Made by a program: the position numbers and the translations under genes. A DNA stretch of 15,671 nt from JBLNCE01 sp050260415 (lineage in GTDB: Bacteria; Bacillota; UBA4882; JAAYXC01), in the NCBI GenBank assembly GCA_050260415.1, contig JBLNCE010000084.1, positions 1 through 15,671 of the forward strand, in the 5' to 3' direction. Under the pieces are notes generated by a model, which worked only from the letters and a program-made list of their open reading frames with translations, did not search any database and was not told the origin of the DNA. How positions within the stretch are numbered: the first letter of the stretch is position 1; the number at the start of each line of letters is the position of its first letter. Shown here piece by piece: positions 1 to 7,443 of this stretch.

Positions 1-23
1 TTGCCCTTTGCCTTTTGCCTTGA
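1..23. repeat. Short heptamer repeat (GCCYTTT units)
   Basis: Three consecutive 7-base units, GCCCTTT, GCCTTTT and GCCTTGA, run from base 3 to 23 and end just beyond the stop codon of the minus-strand DUF2508 gene. The array may extend left of the window. It resembles the longer GCCTCAC/GCCTCAT array near 14475-14524, so it may be one copy of a dispersed intergenic repeat type. Confidence 0.45.
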
Positions 24-25
24 TT

Positions 26-295
26 CTAATGCAGCACCTGCAGATCGTTGGCCTTTGCCAGGCGAAGGAGGTACATATACTTCCTCTCCGCCGCCTCCAT
101 GGAGTAGATCGCCTGATCGACGAGGTCCGGTTCGCTGACGCATTCAAAGTAGCGCCGCGCGTTATACCATTCGGTGCGCGCTTCCTCCACCGCCTCTTCC
201 AAAGCCGGAACGACCTCCGTCGCTGTTTCCAGACCCAAGAGGCGTGCGCGCACGGCTTTGAAACGGTCCTGCCAACTAGCGCCAGTCGAGGCCAA
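26..295 (-). CDS. yaaL: DUF2508 (YaaL-type) small protein
   Basis: An 89-residue, highly charged and probably all-helical protein, with no signal peptide or membrane segment. Its Glu-rich middle, a WYNARRYFE stretch and a YMYLLRLAK tail fit the DUF2508/YaaL family of Gram-positive bacteria, whose function is unknown. Position supports this: it follows recR on the same strand, as in many Firmicutes, where a bofA gene often comes next (that would lie outside the window). The start is a TTG at 295, nine bases after a GGAGGG ribosome binding site. An ATG at 303 is out of frame and only one or two bases from that site, so it is rejected. The gap to recR is 69 bases and holds an inverted repeat covering the ribosome binding site. 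Confidence 0.75.
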   Translation of the reverse strand: MASTGASWQDRFKAVRARLLGLETATEVVPALEEAVEEARTEWYNARRYFECVSEPDLVDQAIYSMEAAERKYMYLLRLAKANDLQVLH

Positions 296-305
296 AGTCG
301 CATTC

Positions 306-346
306 CCTCCACCAATTCGTCCATATGCAGTATTAACCGGTGGAGG
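306..346 (-). promoter_or_regulatory. Inverted repeat covering the yaaL ribosome binding site
   Basis: CCTCCACC at 306-313 and GGTGGAGG at 339-346 form a perfect 8-base inverted repeat with a 25-base loop. Read on the minus strand, the downstream arm is the ribosome binding site of the DUF2508 gene, so a folded transcript would hide it. There is no T tract, so it is not a standard terminator. Any regulatory role is inference. Confidence 0.35.
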
Positions 347-364
347 AAAGATTATGCGCGCGCG

Positions 365-961
365 CTACATCTCGCTGCGGCCCGCCAGGGCCTTACCCAG
401 GGTGATCTCATCCGCGTATTCCAAGTCTCCGCCGACCGGCAAACCCCGCGCCAGGTGAGTAACGCGGATACCCAGCGGCTTGATCAACCGCGCCAGGTAA
501 AGCGCGGTTGCGTCCCCCTCCACGTTCGGGTTGGTGGCGACAATCAACTCGCGCGCTTGACCCTCCGCCAATCTGGCCAACAATTCCTTGAGGCGCAGGT
601 TCTCCGGGCCGATCCCTTCCAAGGGTGACAACGCCCCGCCGAGCACGTGGTAGACGCCGTTGAACTCCTTGGTCCGCTCAAGGGTGATGACGTCTTTGGG
701 CTCTTCAACCACACAGATTACGGCGGTGTCGCGTCTGGGGTCCGAGCAGATCGCACAGGGATCGACCTCCGTAAGCTGCCCGCAGACCGAACAATAGACC
801 ACCCTGTCCTTGGCCGCGATCATCGTCTTGGCCAGCGAGATGAGTTCTTCACGCGGCCGACTCAAGAGATGGAGCGCCAAACGCTGCGCGGTCTTTGGCC
901 CGATGCCGGGTAAGCGGCTCAAGGCGGCGATGAGGTTCGTGACCGATACCGGATACAGCAT
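365..961 (-). CDS. recR: Recombination mediator RecR
   Basis: A 198-residue protein of exactly the usual RecR length. RecR acts with RecO (and RecF) to load RecA onto gapped single-stranded DNA during recombinational repair in the cytoplasm. In order it shows a helix-hairpin-helix (LPGIGPKTAQRLALHLL, residues 17-33), a four-cysteine zinc motif (C57, C60, C69, C72) and a Toprim domain beginning near ICVVEEPKDV and including NPNVEGDATALYLA. The start is an ATG only two bases after the ybaB stop codon, with a weak ribosome binding site, so translation is probably coupled to ybaB. It is the third gene of the dnaX-ybaB-recR-yaaL operon. Nothing appears damaged. Confidence 0.97.
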   Translation of the reverse strand: MLYPVSVTNLIAALSRLPGIGPKTAQRLALHLLSRPREELISLAKTMIAAKDRVVYCSVCGQLTEVDPCAICSDPRRDTAVICVVEEPKDVITLERTKEFNGVYHVLGGALSPLEGIGPENLRLKELLARLAEGQARELIVATNPNVEGDATALYLARLIKPLGIRVTHLARGLPVGGDLEYADEITLGKALAGRSEM

Positions 962-963
962 GC

Positions 964-1275
964 TCAGGTCAGTCCGGGTATCTTCATACCGCCCGTGAAC
1001 CTGGCCATAGCGCCGCCGGCCATCTCTTGCGCCTTCTTTAGGCCATCGTTGACCGCGGCTAGGATCAGATCCTCGAGCAGCCCGACGTCCTGTGGATCCA
1101 GGGCGGCCGGATCGATCTTGAGCGCCTTGAGTTCCAGATGGCCGCTGACCGTGACCTGCACCGCGCCCCCGCCCGCGGTGGCGTCAACCGTCCGTGTGCC
1201 CAACTCTTCCTGAATCTTAGCCATTTCCGCCTGCATCTTTTGAATCTGCCGCAGCATCTGCATATTACCCGCCAA
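964..1275 (-). CDS. ybaB: YbaB/EbfC nucleoid-associated protein
   Basis: A 103-residue protein of the YbaB/EbfC family, small dimeric DNA-binding proteins that are almost always found between dnaX and recR. The N-terminus (MAGNMQMLRQIQKMQAEM) is the family's typical Met/Gln-rich helix, followed by the conserved VQVTVSGHLELKALKIDP strand region and a C-terminal helix. I chose the TTG at 1275: an ideal AGGAGG (1285-1290, inside the dnaX end) lies nine bases upstream, and the resulting GNMQ start matches family members. The in-frame ATG at 1263 has no nearby ribosome binding site. The start lies four bases beyond the dnaX stop, so expression is probably coupled. Confidence 0.93.
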   Translation of the reverse strand: MAGNMQMLRQIQKMQAEMAKIQEELGTRTVDATAGGGAVQVTVSGHLELKALKIDPAALDPQDVGLLEDLILAAVNDGLKKAQEMAGGAMARFTGGMKIPGLT

Positions 1276-1279
1276 GAGA

Positions 1280-2818
1280 CTATTCCTCCTCCACGACTCC
1301 GTCAAAGAGCCTGACCGTCTCCGCCACCGGATCGGGTGCCTGCTTGGCGGGCTCCGCTTCGATGGGGCCCACTTCGCAACGGAGCGCCAGCGTCCGGCCG
1401 AAGACCTCCGCCAGGATTTGCTCGACGATACCGCGATCCACCTCCACTTTATCCGCGAAGAGTTTGGAGGTGAAGCGCAGGACAAAGGCCTGCCCCTTGC
1501 AACCTTGGGGCTGCGCGTGTTGCGCCAACAGGGCGCAAAGGCTGGGTTTGACCTTGCGCAGCTTGGCCTGGACCATCGGCCAAGCCGCGTTTTCCGGCGT
1601 TTTTGCGGCCGCGGCGGCCGTATCAAGGTCCCGTGCTTTCTTCGGCGCCGTAGGTGCTCCCGGGGCCGGATGCGGCCCGGCCGTCGGACGTTCCTCGCGC
1701 GCGGCGCGCGGCGCGGGTGCCGGAAGGGTCTCAATCCCCGCCGTCAGTTTGATCAGCGCCAGATCCAACGGCAGACGCGCCTCCCCGATACGCTTCTGGT
1801 CGGCGGCCGTGGCCGCGAAGATCTCCACCGCCTGCAGCAGGCGCTCGGCACCGATTGCCGCCGCCAGTTCACGCCAGGTCGCGGCGTCGTCCGGGGGAAT
1901 GACCTGGAGCGGGGCGGGCTTGCGGCTGACCGCGAGTACCAGGAGGTCCCGCCAGAGCGTGGTCGCCCCGCGCGCGAACTGCGCCAGATCCTTTCCGGCC
2001 GCCCCGACTTCGGCTAGGACGGAGAGGGCTTCCCCTGGGTCGCGATCCTTCGCCGCGAGCGCAAGGCGCCGGTAGACCTCGAGATCGACCAGGCCCAAGA
2101 CCTCCCGCACGTCACTCCGGGTTATTTTTTTGCCGGCGTGGGCCGCCGCCTGTTCCAGAAGGCCGATCGCGTCGCGCATACCGCCTGAGGCTTGTACCGC
2201 CAACAGCTCCAGGGCGGCCGGCTCAATTTCGATCTCCTCCGCGCGCGCGATTACCGCCAGATGCCCGGCGATCTCCGCGACGCTGAAGCGTTTGAACTCA
2301 AAGCGCTGGCAGCGTGAGAGCACCGTGGCGGGCAGCTTATGGGCTTCAGTGGTCGCAAAGACGAAGATGACTTGCGGCGGCGGTTCCTCGAGCGTCTTGA
2401 GCAAGGCGTTGAAAGCCTCACCGGTCAGCATGTGCACTTCATCGATGATATAGACGCGGAATCTTCCCTCCGCCGGGACGAATTTTACCTTTTCCCTGAG
2501 GTCGCGGACTTCGTCGATCCCCCGGTTGGAGGCCCCGTCGATCTCCTGTACATCGAGGGAGATGCCCGCCGCGATTCGCTGGCAACTCGGGCATTCACCG
2601 CAGGGGTCGCCGTCCACGGCCTCCGCGCAGTTAACCGCTCTGGCCAGGAGCTTGGCGGCCGTGGTCTTGCCGGTGCCCCGGGGACCGCAAAAAAGGTAGG
2701 CGTGCGCCACCCGGTTCTGGGCCACGGCATTGCGCAAAGTGCGCACCACGTGAGGCTGTCCCACGAAATCGGCAAAACGCCGCGGCCGCCACTTACGGTA
2801 TAAGGCCAGGTATTCCAC
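1280..2818 (-). CDS. dnaX: DNA polymerase III subunit gamma/tau
   Basis: A 512-residue DnaX, the AAA+ clamp-loader ATPase of the replicative polymerase. It opens with the family signature MEYLALYRKWRPRRFADFVG. Walker A is GPRGTGKT (residues 45-52), the zinc cysteines are C64, C73, C76 and C79, Walker B is VYIIDEVHML, and sensor 1 with the SRC arginine finger lies in FVFATTEAHKLPATVLSRC. A proline/alanine-rich linker precedes a C-terminal domain, so the full-length product is tau-like. I chose the GTG at 2818 because GGGGG lies seven bases upstream and the protein then begins as family members do; an ATG upstream at 2890 would add 24 residues unlike the family. The coding strand holds a run of seven A at codons 230-231. 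Confidence 0.97.
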   Translation of the reverse strand: MEYLALYRKWRPRRFADFVGQPHVVRTLRNAVAQNRVAHAYLFCGPRGTGKTTAAKLLARAVNCAEAVDGDPCGECPSCQRIAAGISLDVQEIDGASNRGIDEVRDLREKVKFVPAEGRFRVYIIDEVHMLTGEAFNALLKTLEEPPPQVIFVFATTEAHKLPATVLSRCQRFEFKRFSVAEIAGHLAVIARAEEIEIEPAALELLAVQASGGMRDAIGLLEQAAAHAGKKITRSDVREVLGLVDLEVYRRLALAAKDRDPGEALSVLAEVGAAGKDLAQFARGATTLWRDLLVLAVSRKPAPLQVIPPDDAATWRELAAAIGAERLLQAVEIFAATAADQKRIGEARLPLDLALIKLTAGIETLPAPAPRAAREERPTAGPHPAPGAPTAPKKARDLDTAAAAAKTPENAAWPMVQAKLRKVKPSLCALLAQHAQPQGCKGQAFVLRFTSKLFADKVEVDRGIVEQILAEVFGRTLALRCEVGPIEAEPAKQAPDPVAETVRLFDGVVEEE

Positions 2819-2915
2819 GCTCACACCCCCTTCTCTTCTATTCGCGTCCGCCGGGGTAACTCCTTCACACAAAGCGCGGCGGGTCCGCAAGTAGTTGGCG
2901 CGTGCGCCGGACGGT

Positions 2916-2970
2916 ATTGAAGAAAATTTTTCTTTACGAGTAAATTTATGAAGGAATTTCTACACGAATA
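2916..2970. promoter_or_regulatory. Divergent promoter region with candidate RpiR operators
   Basis: The dnaX and rpiR genes are divergent and this AT-rich stretch lies between them. It holds two related elements beginning TGAAG, 31 bases apart (2918 and 2949): TGAAGAAAATTTTTCTTTA and TGAAGGAATTTCTACACGA. The first contains a perfect palindrome AGAAAA-T-TTTTCT (2921-2933). RpiR-family regulators often bind AT-rich palindromes of the TGAAA...TTTCA kind next to their own gene. Spacing of about three helical turns suits paired dimers. Assignment as operators is inference; no clear -35/-10 pair was found. Confidence 0.4.
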
Positions 2971-3000
2971 GCGAAATATGCCTGAGAAGAGGTGAGACCC

Positions 3001-3861
3001 ATGAGCACCGGGCCCATGACCCTCGACGAACAGACAAGCGGCCGGATAAGGGCGGAATACGCCCAGCTCAGCCGGACCGAGCAGAAGATCGCCGACTACC
3101 TGTTGGGGCAGGCGCCACGTGGCCAGATCTTTTCCATCTCGGATCTCGCCCTTGAGACGGGAGTAAGCGAGGCCACGCTGGTCCGTTTCAGCAAGCGTTT
3201 GGGCTACACGGGGTTTCTGGACTTTAAAAAGGCTTTTTTTGGTGAACGCCTGGTATCGGCCCGTCAAGCCGCCCCGCCTCCCTACGAGGAGTTGACGGAG
3301 ACCGACGAGCCGCCGATCGTCCTGCGCAAAGTCTTCGCGCTCATGCACGAGTCCCTGGAGAGTTCGCTGCGGCGGATAGACCAGGAGAGTTTCACGCGGG
3401 CCGTCGCGTGCATGGCCGAGGCCGATCTGATCGAATTTTGGGCGCACGGGGGCTCCAATCACATCGCGCAGAATGCGGCCATTACCTACCTTCGCTTCGG
3501 CCTGCGCTGCACCGTCTACGATCCGCTCCTGCACGCCGGGGCGATCGAGCAGACCAGCCCGCGCGACGTGGTGGTCGGCGTCTCACATACAGGCATGACC
3601 GAAGGGGTGATCCGGGCGGTGGCTCGCGCCCGGGAACGCGGGATCCGGACAGTATGCTTAACCAACACGCCAGGATCGCCGCTCGCCAGCGCAGCGGAGG
3701 TGGTTCTCCTGACCTCCGTCAGCTCGCCGCGACCGATCAGCGACGTCGGCGTTTCACGTGTTGCCCAGGCGGCGGTGCTCGACGCCCTGGGCGTCGCCGT
3801 AGTCCAGTACTTAAAGAGGCGAAAGGAAACCGGCCCTGGCCGCTTGGATAGGGAGGTTTGA
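3001..3861 (+). CDS. RpiR-family transcriptional regulator with SIS domain
   Basis: A 286-residue cytoplasmic regulator. The N-terminal RpiR-type helix-turn-helix spans roughly residues 15-85 (LSRTEQKIADYLL, then ISDLALETGVSEATLVRFSK and GYTGFLDFK). A SIS domain follows (about 120-265), with HGGSNHIAQNAAITYLRFG and the ligand-binding SHTGMTEGV loop. SIS domains of this family usually bind a phosphosugar, which changes repressor or activator state. The ATG at 3001 is preferred: AGAGGTGA lies about six bases upstream and would overlap the alternative GTG at 2992. The stop is 12 bases before the permease start, so it heads the transporter operon and probably controls it. The exact ligand cannot be read from sequence. 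Confidence 0.9.
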   Translation: MSTGPMTLDEQTSGRIRAEYAQLSRTEQKIADYLLGQAPRGQIFSISDLALETGVSEATLVRFSKRLGYTGFLDFKKAFFGERLVSARQAAPPPYEELTETDEPPIVLRKVFALMHESLESSLRRIDQESFTRAVACMAEADLIEFWAHGGSNHIAQNAAITYLRFGLRCTVYDPLLHAGAIEQTSPRDVVVGVSHTGMTEGVIRAVARARERGIRTVCLTNTPGSPLASAAEVVLLTSVSSPRPISDVGVSRVAQAAVLDALGVAVVQYLKRRKETGPGRLDREV

Positions 3862-3873
3862 GGAGCTTTGTCT

Positions 3874-5281
3874 ATGCAGCGTAACGCGGAAGGACTCGCG
3901 CAAAACCGCGGACTCTCCTGGTCCTCCAAGGCGCGGCTGTTTCTCGGCAGACCGGTGGTCTGGCTCTCCCTCCTGCTCATTTTCATTCTGGCTTACTTGG
4001 CGCTCGTCCCCTTAATTCAGATGGTCCTGGCCTCCCTCAGATGGGATGAGGGAGACGTGCGGTTGAGCCGCGACGCCCAGCCCGGCGCATTTACGTTTTT
4101 CCACTGGACCCGCGTGCTCAAGAGCCCTCTTTCCTCCTTCATGTTCTTCGAGCCGCTAAGCAATACGCTCGTAGTGGCGATCGGCGCCACTTTGGTGGCC
4201 TTGGTCCTTGGCATCACCTTGGCCTGGCTCCTCGAGCGTTCGGACCTGCCCGGAAACAAGCTGCTATCGTGGCTGGCTCCGATACCCTACATGATGCCCT
4301 CGTGGTACCTGGCCTTGGCCTGGATCGTGTTGTTCAAAAACGATCGCATCGGGGGCGCCACCGGCCTCCTACAGGGTATCATCGGGGTGGAGCCGCCCAA
4401 TTGGATCAGTTATGGTCCGATTCAGGCCATTGCGCACATCATTGGGAAGGGCGCGATGGCCGATCTTCGGCCTTGTGGCGCTATTTTATCTGGTGGCGGT
4501 GGCCATGCCCTTCATTCTCCTGGCCTGGCAATCCCTGATGAAGATAGAAGGCAACTATAGTCTGAGTAATCTGACTCTGGACTATTGGCTCGGCCGGGGC
4601 TCGGGCACGGTACCTCCCGGTCTGCTCCGCAGCCCTATCGTGGGGCAGATTCTCCAAAACACGCTCAAGGTGGCCTTATTCTCCGGACTGATCTGCGCCT
4701 TCCTCGGGCTGCTCATCGGCTATGGCGTCGTTCGTCTTCGCGGTAGGCTGCTCTCGCGTCTCTTGGAACAAGTCTCTTTTCTCCCCTACCTCATTCCGTC
4801 AATTGCCTTCGGCGCAATATACCTGACCATGTTCGCCCGCCCGGTCGGTCCGATCCCCACCCTCTACGGCACGTTGACGATCCTGGTCCTGATCTCGTCC
4901 GTCAAGTACCTGCCGATGGCGGCGCGCACGGGAACCGCCGCCATGATCCAGGTCGGCCAGGAACTCGAGGAAGCCGCCATGGTGCAAGGCGCCGGGTGGT
5001 GGCGCCGTTTCCGGCGCGTGTTATTGCCCCTGACCAAGACTGGCGCCGTCACTGGCTTCCTTTTCACATTCATCAGCGCCATGAAGGAATTGAGTTTGGT
5101 CATCATCCTGGTCACGCCCAAGACGGCCACCCTGAACACTCTGACCTACCGCTACGCGGAACAGGGTTTCAGTCAATAGACGGACATCATCATCCTTATC
5201 ATCGTGTTCTTTATTCTGGTCGCCAACTCCGTCGCCCGCCTCTTTGGCGGAGAGAAAACGGGCAAGAGGCTGGGAGGTTAG
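3874..5281 (+). pseudogene. Broken FbpB/AfuB-type ABC permease (deletion/frameshift and in-frame stop)
   Basis: This should encode a two-lobed membrane permease of the ferric iron/AfuB class, normally about 550 residues. The ATG at 3874 follows AGGAG by eight bases. Codons to about 4440 give the first lobe: transmembrane segments around VWLSLLLIFILAYLALVPL and TLVVAIGATLVALVLGITL, then YMMPSWYLALAWIVLF. At about 4440 the frame changes and the protein resumes at GRARWPIFGLVALFYLV, the first membrane segment of the second lobe. The rest of the first lobe, including its EAA loop, is absent, so roughly 100 codons were deleted with a frame change. The second lobe is good (EAAMVQGAGWWRRFRRVLLP is its EAA loop) until a TAG at 5177. 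Beyond it the same frame continues a credible final membrane helix (TDIIILIIVFFILVANS) to 5281. A working permease seems very unlikely. Confidence 0.85.
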
Positions 5282-5288
5282 ATACACC

Positions 5289-6434
5289 ATGCCGGGTATC
5301 CGCATCGAACACCTGGAGAAGCGCTTTGGCCATACCACGGCCGTCCACGATCTGTCGCTGGGGATCGCGGAGGGTGAATTCGTATCGTTTCTGGGCCCCT
5401 CGGGTTGCGGCAAGACCACTGTCCTGCGCTCTATAGCCGGGCTGGAAATGCCCGATATTGGCCGGATATTCCTGGGCGAACGGCTGGTTTTCTCGTCCGC
5501 GCAGGGTTTCTTCCTGCCCCCGGGACGGCGCGGCATCGGGATGGTTTTTCAGAATTACGCCTTATGGCCTCATCTTACCGTAGCTGCCAACGTGGCGTTC
5601 GGGCTGGCGGTGGCGGGAGTTAAACGGGACGCGCGGAGGGAGCGGGTAAAGGCGGCCCTTCGCTTACTCGGGATCGAAGATCTGATCGACCGATATCCAT
5701 CGGAGCTGTCGGGAGGACAACAACAACGAGTGGCATTGGCGCGCGCGATCGTCACGGAACCCCCGATCTTGTTGCTCGATGAACCCCTGTCCAACCTAGA
5801 CGCCAAGCTCCGCCTGCAAATGAGGACCGAACTCCAGCGTTTGCACCACCAACTGGGGTGTACGATTATCTACGTGACGCACGACCAAACGGAGGCCATG
5901 ACGCTCTCGAACCGCGTGGTGCTGATGCGCGGGGGGATGCTCCAGCAAGTGGAGACGCCGCGGACCATTTACCATCATCCGGCCAATGTCTGGGTGGCCG
6001 ATTTCATCGGCAATCCCAGCGCCAATATTCTCGACGGCACCGTGGCGCCAAGCGGGCACAAAATCACGCTTCACTGCGGGCTGGAGCTGAGACTGTCGCG
6101 ATATCGCCTCGAGCCAAACCAGAGAGTCAAGATCGGCATGCGGCCCGAGGACATACAGATCGGGGCGATTCCAGGCCGCCTTTCCTTCAGCGGTTTTGTG
6201 CATTCGGTGCAACCGGCCGGCAATGAAACCATCGTCCAGGCCAGGTTGGGCAGTGATATCATTACCATGCGGATCGTGGGTGAACTGGATTGGGCGCTGG
6301 AGAGGGAGGTGAGTCTATGCCTTGACGAGCGCAAGTTACTAGTCTTCGACGCTGTCTCCGGTGATCTCATTTCCGAGAGCAGAGAGTGTTCCGCTATAGG
6401 TTTGGTTCCGGATGGGGACGATGTCCGAGCGTGA
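5289..6434 (+). CDS. ABC transporter ATPase with C-terminal TOBE domain
   Basis: A 381-residue ATPase of the FbpC/PotA/CysA/AfuC type that would energise the neighbouring permease. All motifs are intact: Walker A GPSGCGKTT (36-44, K42), Q-loop MVFQNYALWPHLTV, signature LSGGQQQRVALARA (from 140), Walker B ILLLDEP (160-166) and the switch histidine in YVTHDQ (H198). A TOBE-type domain fills the C-terminal third (about 245-360, including IGMRPEDIQIG). The ATG at 5289 follows GGAGG by about 11 bases. A longer in-frame start at 5244 lies inside the old permease tail and is rejected. The frame is clean although the permease before it and the binding protein after it are broken, so it may be free to serve another transporter. 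Confidence 0.93.
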   Translation: MPGIRIEHLEKRFGHTTAVHDLSLGIAEGEFVSFLGPSGCGKTTVLRSIAGLEMPDIGRIFLGERLVFSSAQGFFLPPGRRGIGMVFQNYALWPHLTVAANVAFGLAVAGVKRDARRERVKAALRLLGIEDLIDRYPSELSGGQQQRVALARAIVTEPPILLLDEPLSNLDAKLRLQMRTELQRLHHQLGCTIIYVTHDQTEAMTLSNRVVLMRGGMLQQVETPRTIYHHPANVWVADFIGNPSANILDGTVAPSGHKITLHCGLELRLSRYRLEPNQRVKIGMRPEDIQIGAIPGRLSFSGFVHSVQPAGNETIVQARLGSDIITMRIVGELDWALEREVSLCLDERKLLVFDAVSGDLISESRECSAIGLVPDGDDVRA

Positions 6435-6449
6435 AAGGAGAGTTCCAGG

Positions 6450-7277
6450 ATGAAACGCAAGACAACGAGCCTGGTCTTTCTGTCCTTGTTGCTGGTGTGC
6501 GTTATCATGCTCTCCCCTATCTCGGCCCAGGACGCTAAATCGATCGAAGCCGCCAAGGCCGAGGGTAAAGTGGTTGTCTACTCCTACAGTTCGCGTATTG
6601 CTGATGTCAAGCAGTCGTTTGAAGCGGCTTATCGCGGTATTACCGTCGAGGCCAGCGACATGAAGACCTATGACTTGCTCGAGAAGATCAGCCGCGAATA
6701 TGCTGCGGGCATCAACAACGCCGACGTGATTTTTACCTCCGACGGAGAGGGGACCCTGATCAACGGCCTGTTGAAACGGAAGGTGGTTACCAACTACACG
6801 CCCCCCGATCTGGTCGGCATTATCCCCCGGGAGCTGAGGTCGCCTCTGCTCGTGCTGATGACCCAGTTCAACGTGCCGTTTTACAACACCACCGTGTTCA
6901 AAGCGCCGCCCATCGATTCCTGGTGGGATCTGACCCGTCCCGAATGGAAGGGCAAAGTGCTGATGCAAGATCCACTCAGCTCCGCCGAGACGCTGGGGAT
7001 GTTGATCGGCATGGTTCAGCACGCTGAGGAAATGGCTGCGTCATACCAAAAGGAATTCAGCCAGGCGATCCAGCCCAAAAAAGGCGAGACCGCGGCCCAT
7101 GAGTTCATGCGTAGACTGATCGCGAACGATCCGGTCTTCATGAGTTCGGGCAGCGATGTCGTGGAAGCCGTCGGCCGGAGCGATAAACAGATCGTGGGAT
7201 TGGCCAGTTCGCCAAAACTGCGGGATGTGATAAACAAGAAACTGCCTCTGACGGTCGCGAGGAGAGCGCCGTCTTGA
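6450..7277 (+). pseudogene. Truncated extracellular solute-binding protein
   Basis: A 275-residue remnant of a family 1, iron/AfuA-like periplasmic-type binding protein; intact relatives run to about 330-360 residues. The signal peptide is clear (MKRKTTSLVFLSLLLVCVIM, probable cleavage after SPISA). Mature family features include AAKAEGKVVVYSYSS, NADVIFTSDGEG, the PFYNTTVF/SWWDLTRPEWKGKV hinge region and IVGLASSPKLRDVI. After LPLTV (near 7255) the sequence becomes ARRAPS and stops, where the family would have its substrate-closing C-terminal part. No continuation of that part is found in any frame downstream, so this looks like a deletion rather than a simple frameshift. The ATG at 6450 follows AAAGGAGA. 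It is called broken, but a secreted fragment could still be made. Confidence 0.75.
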
Positions 7278-7443
7278 TTGGCAAGGAGGGTTCACCGATC
7301 GACGCCAAGGCGGGCGACATTCCGGCAAGGTTATCCGTGATGAATGGCCGCGGCATGCAGCCGAAGGAGCGCGATGATGCGGGCCTCGCTCAAGATAGCC
7401 CTCGGCGTAACGGATTCAGGCGGGCGCCAACAGGAGTGATTCT
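7256..7443 (+). other. Gap with possible remnant of a deleted gene
   Basis: From about 7256 the frame one base behind that of the binding protein reads REESAVLIGKEGSPIDAKAG and then DIPARLSVMNG, which looks like real protein, before it decays into arginine-rich text. It has no start or ribosome binding site of its own. The simplest reading is the inside of a lost gene joined to the truncated binding protein by deletion. I do not recognise the family. A short frame at 7344-7439 has no ribosome binding site and is not called. Confidence 0.25.

Noticed and set aside
1344..2075. Plus-strand open frames opposite dnaX
   Set aside because: Ala/Arg/Ser-rich shadow frames of a conserved gene, without ribosome binding sites.
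2819..3000. Small SRP RNA upstream of dnaX, as in some Firmicutes
   Set aside because: The conserved GGAAG-containing apical loop and long self-complementary arms are not present on either strand.
2821..3534. Minus-strand open frame opposite the RpiR regulator
   Set aside because: It overlaps a well-supported regulator and the divergent promoter region; no recognisable domain.
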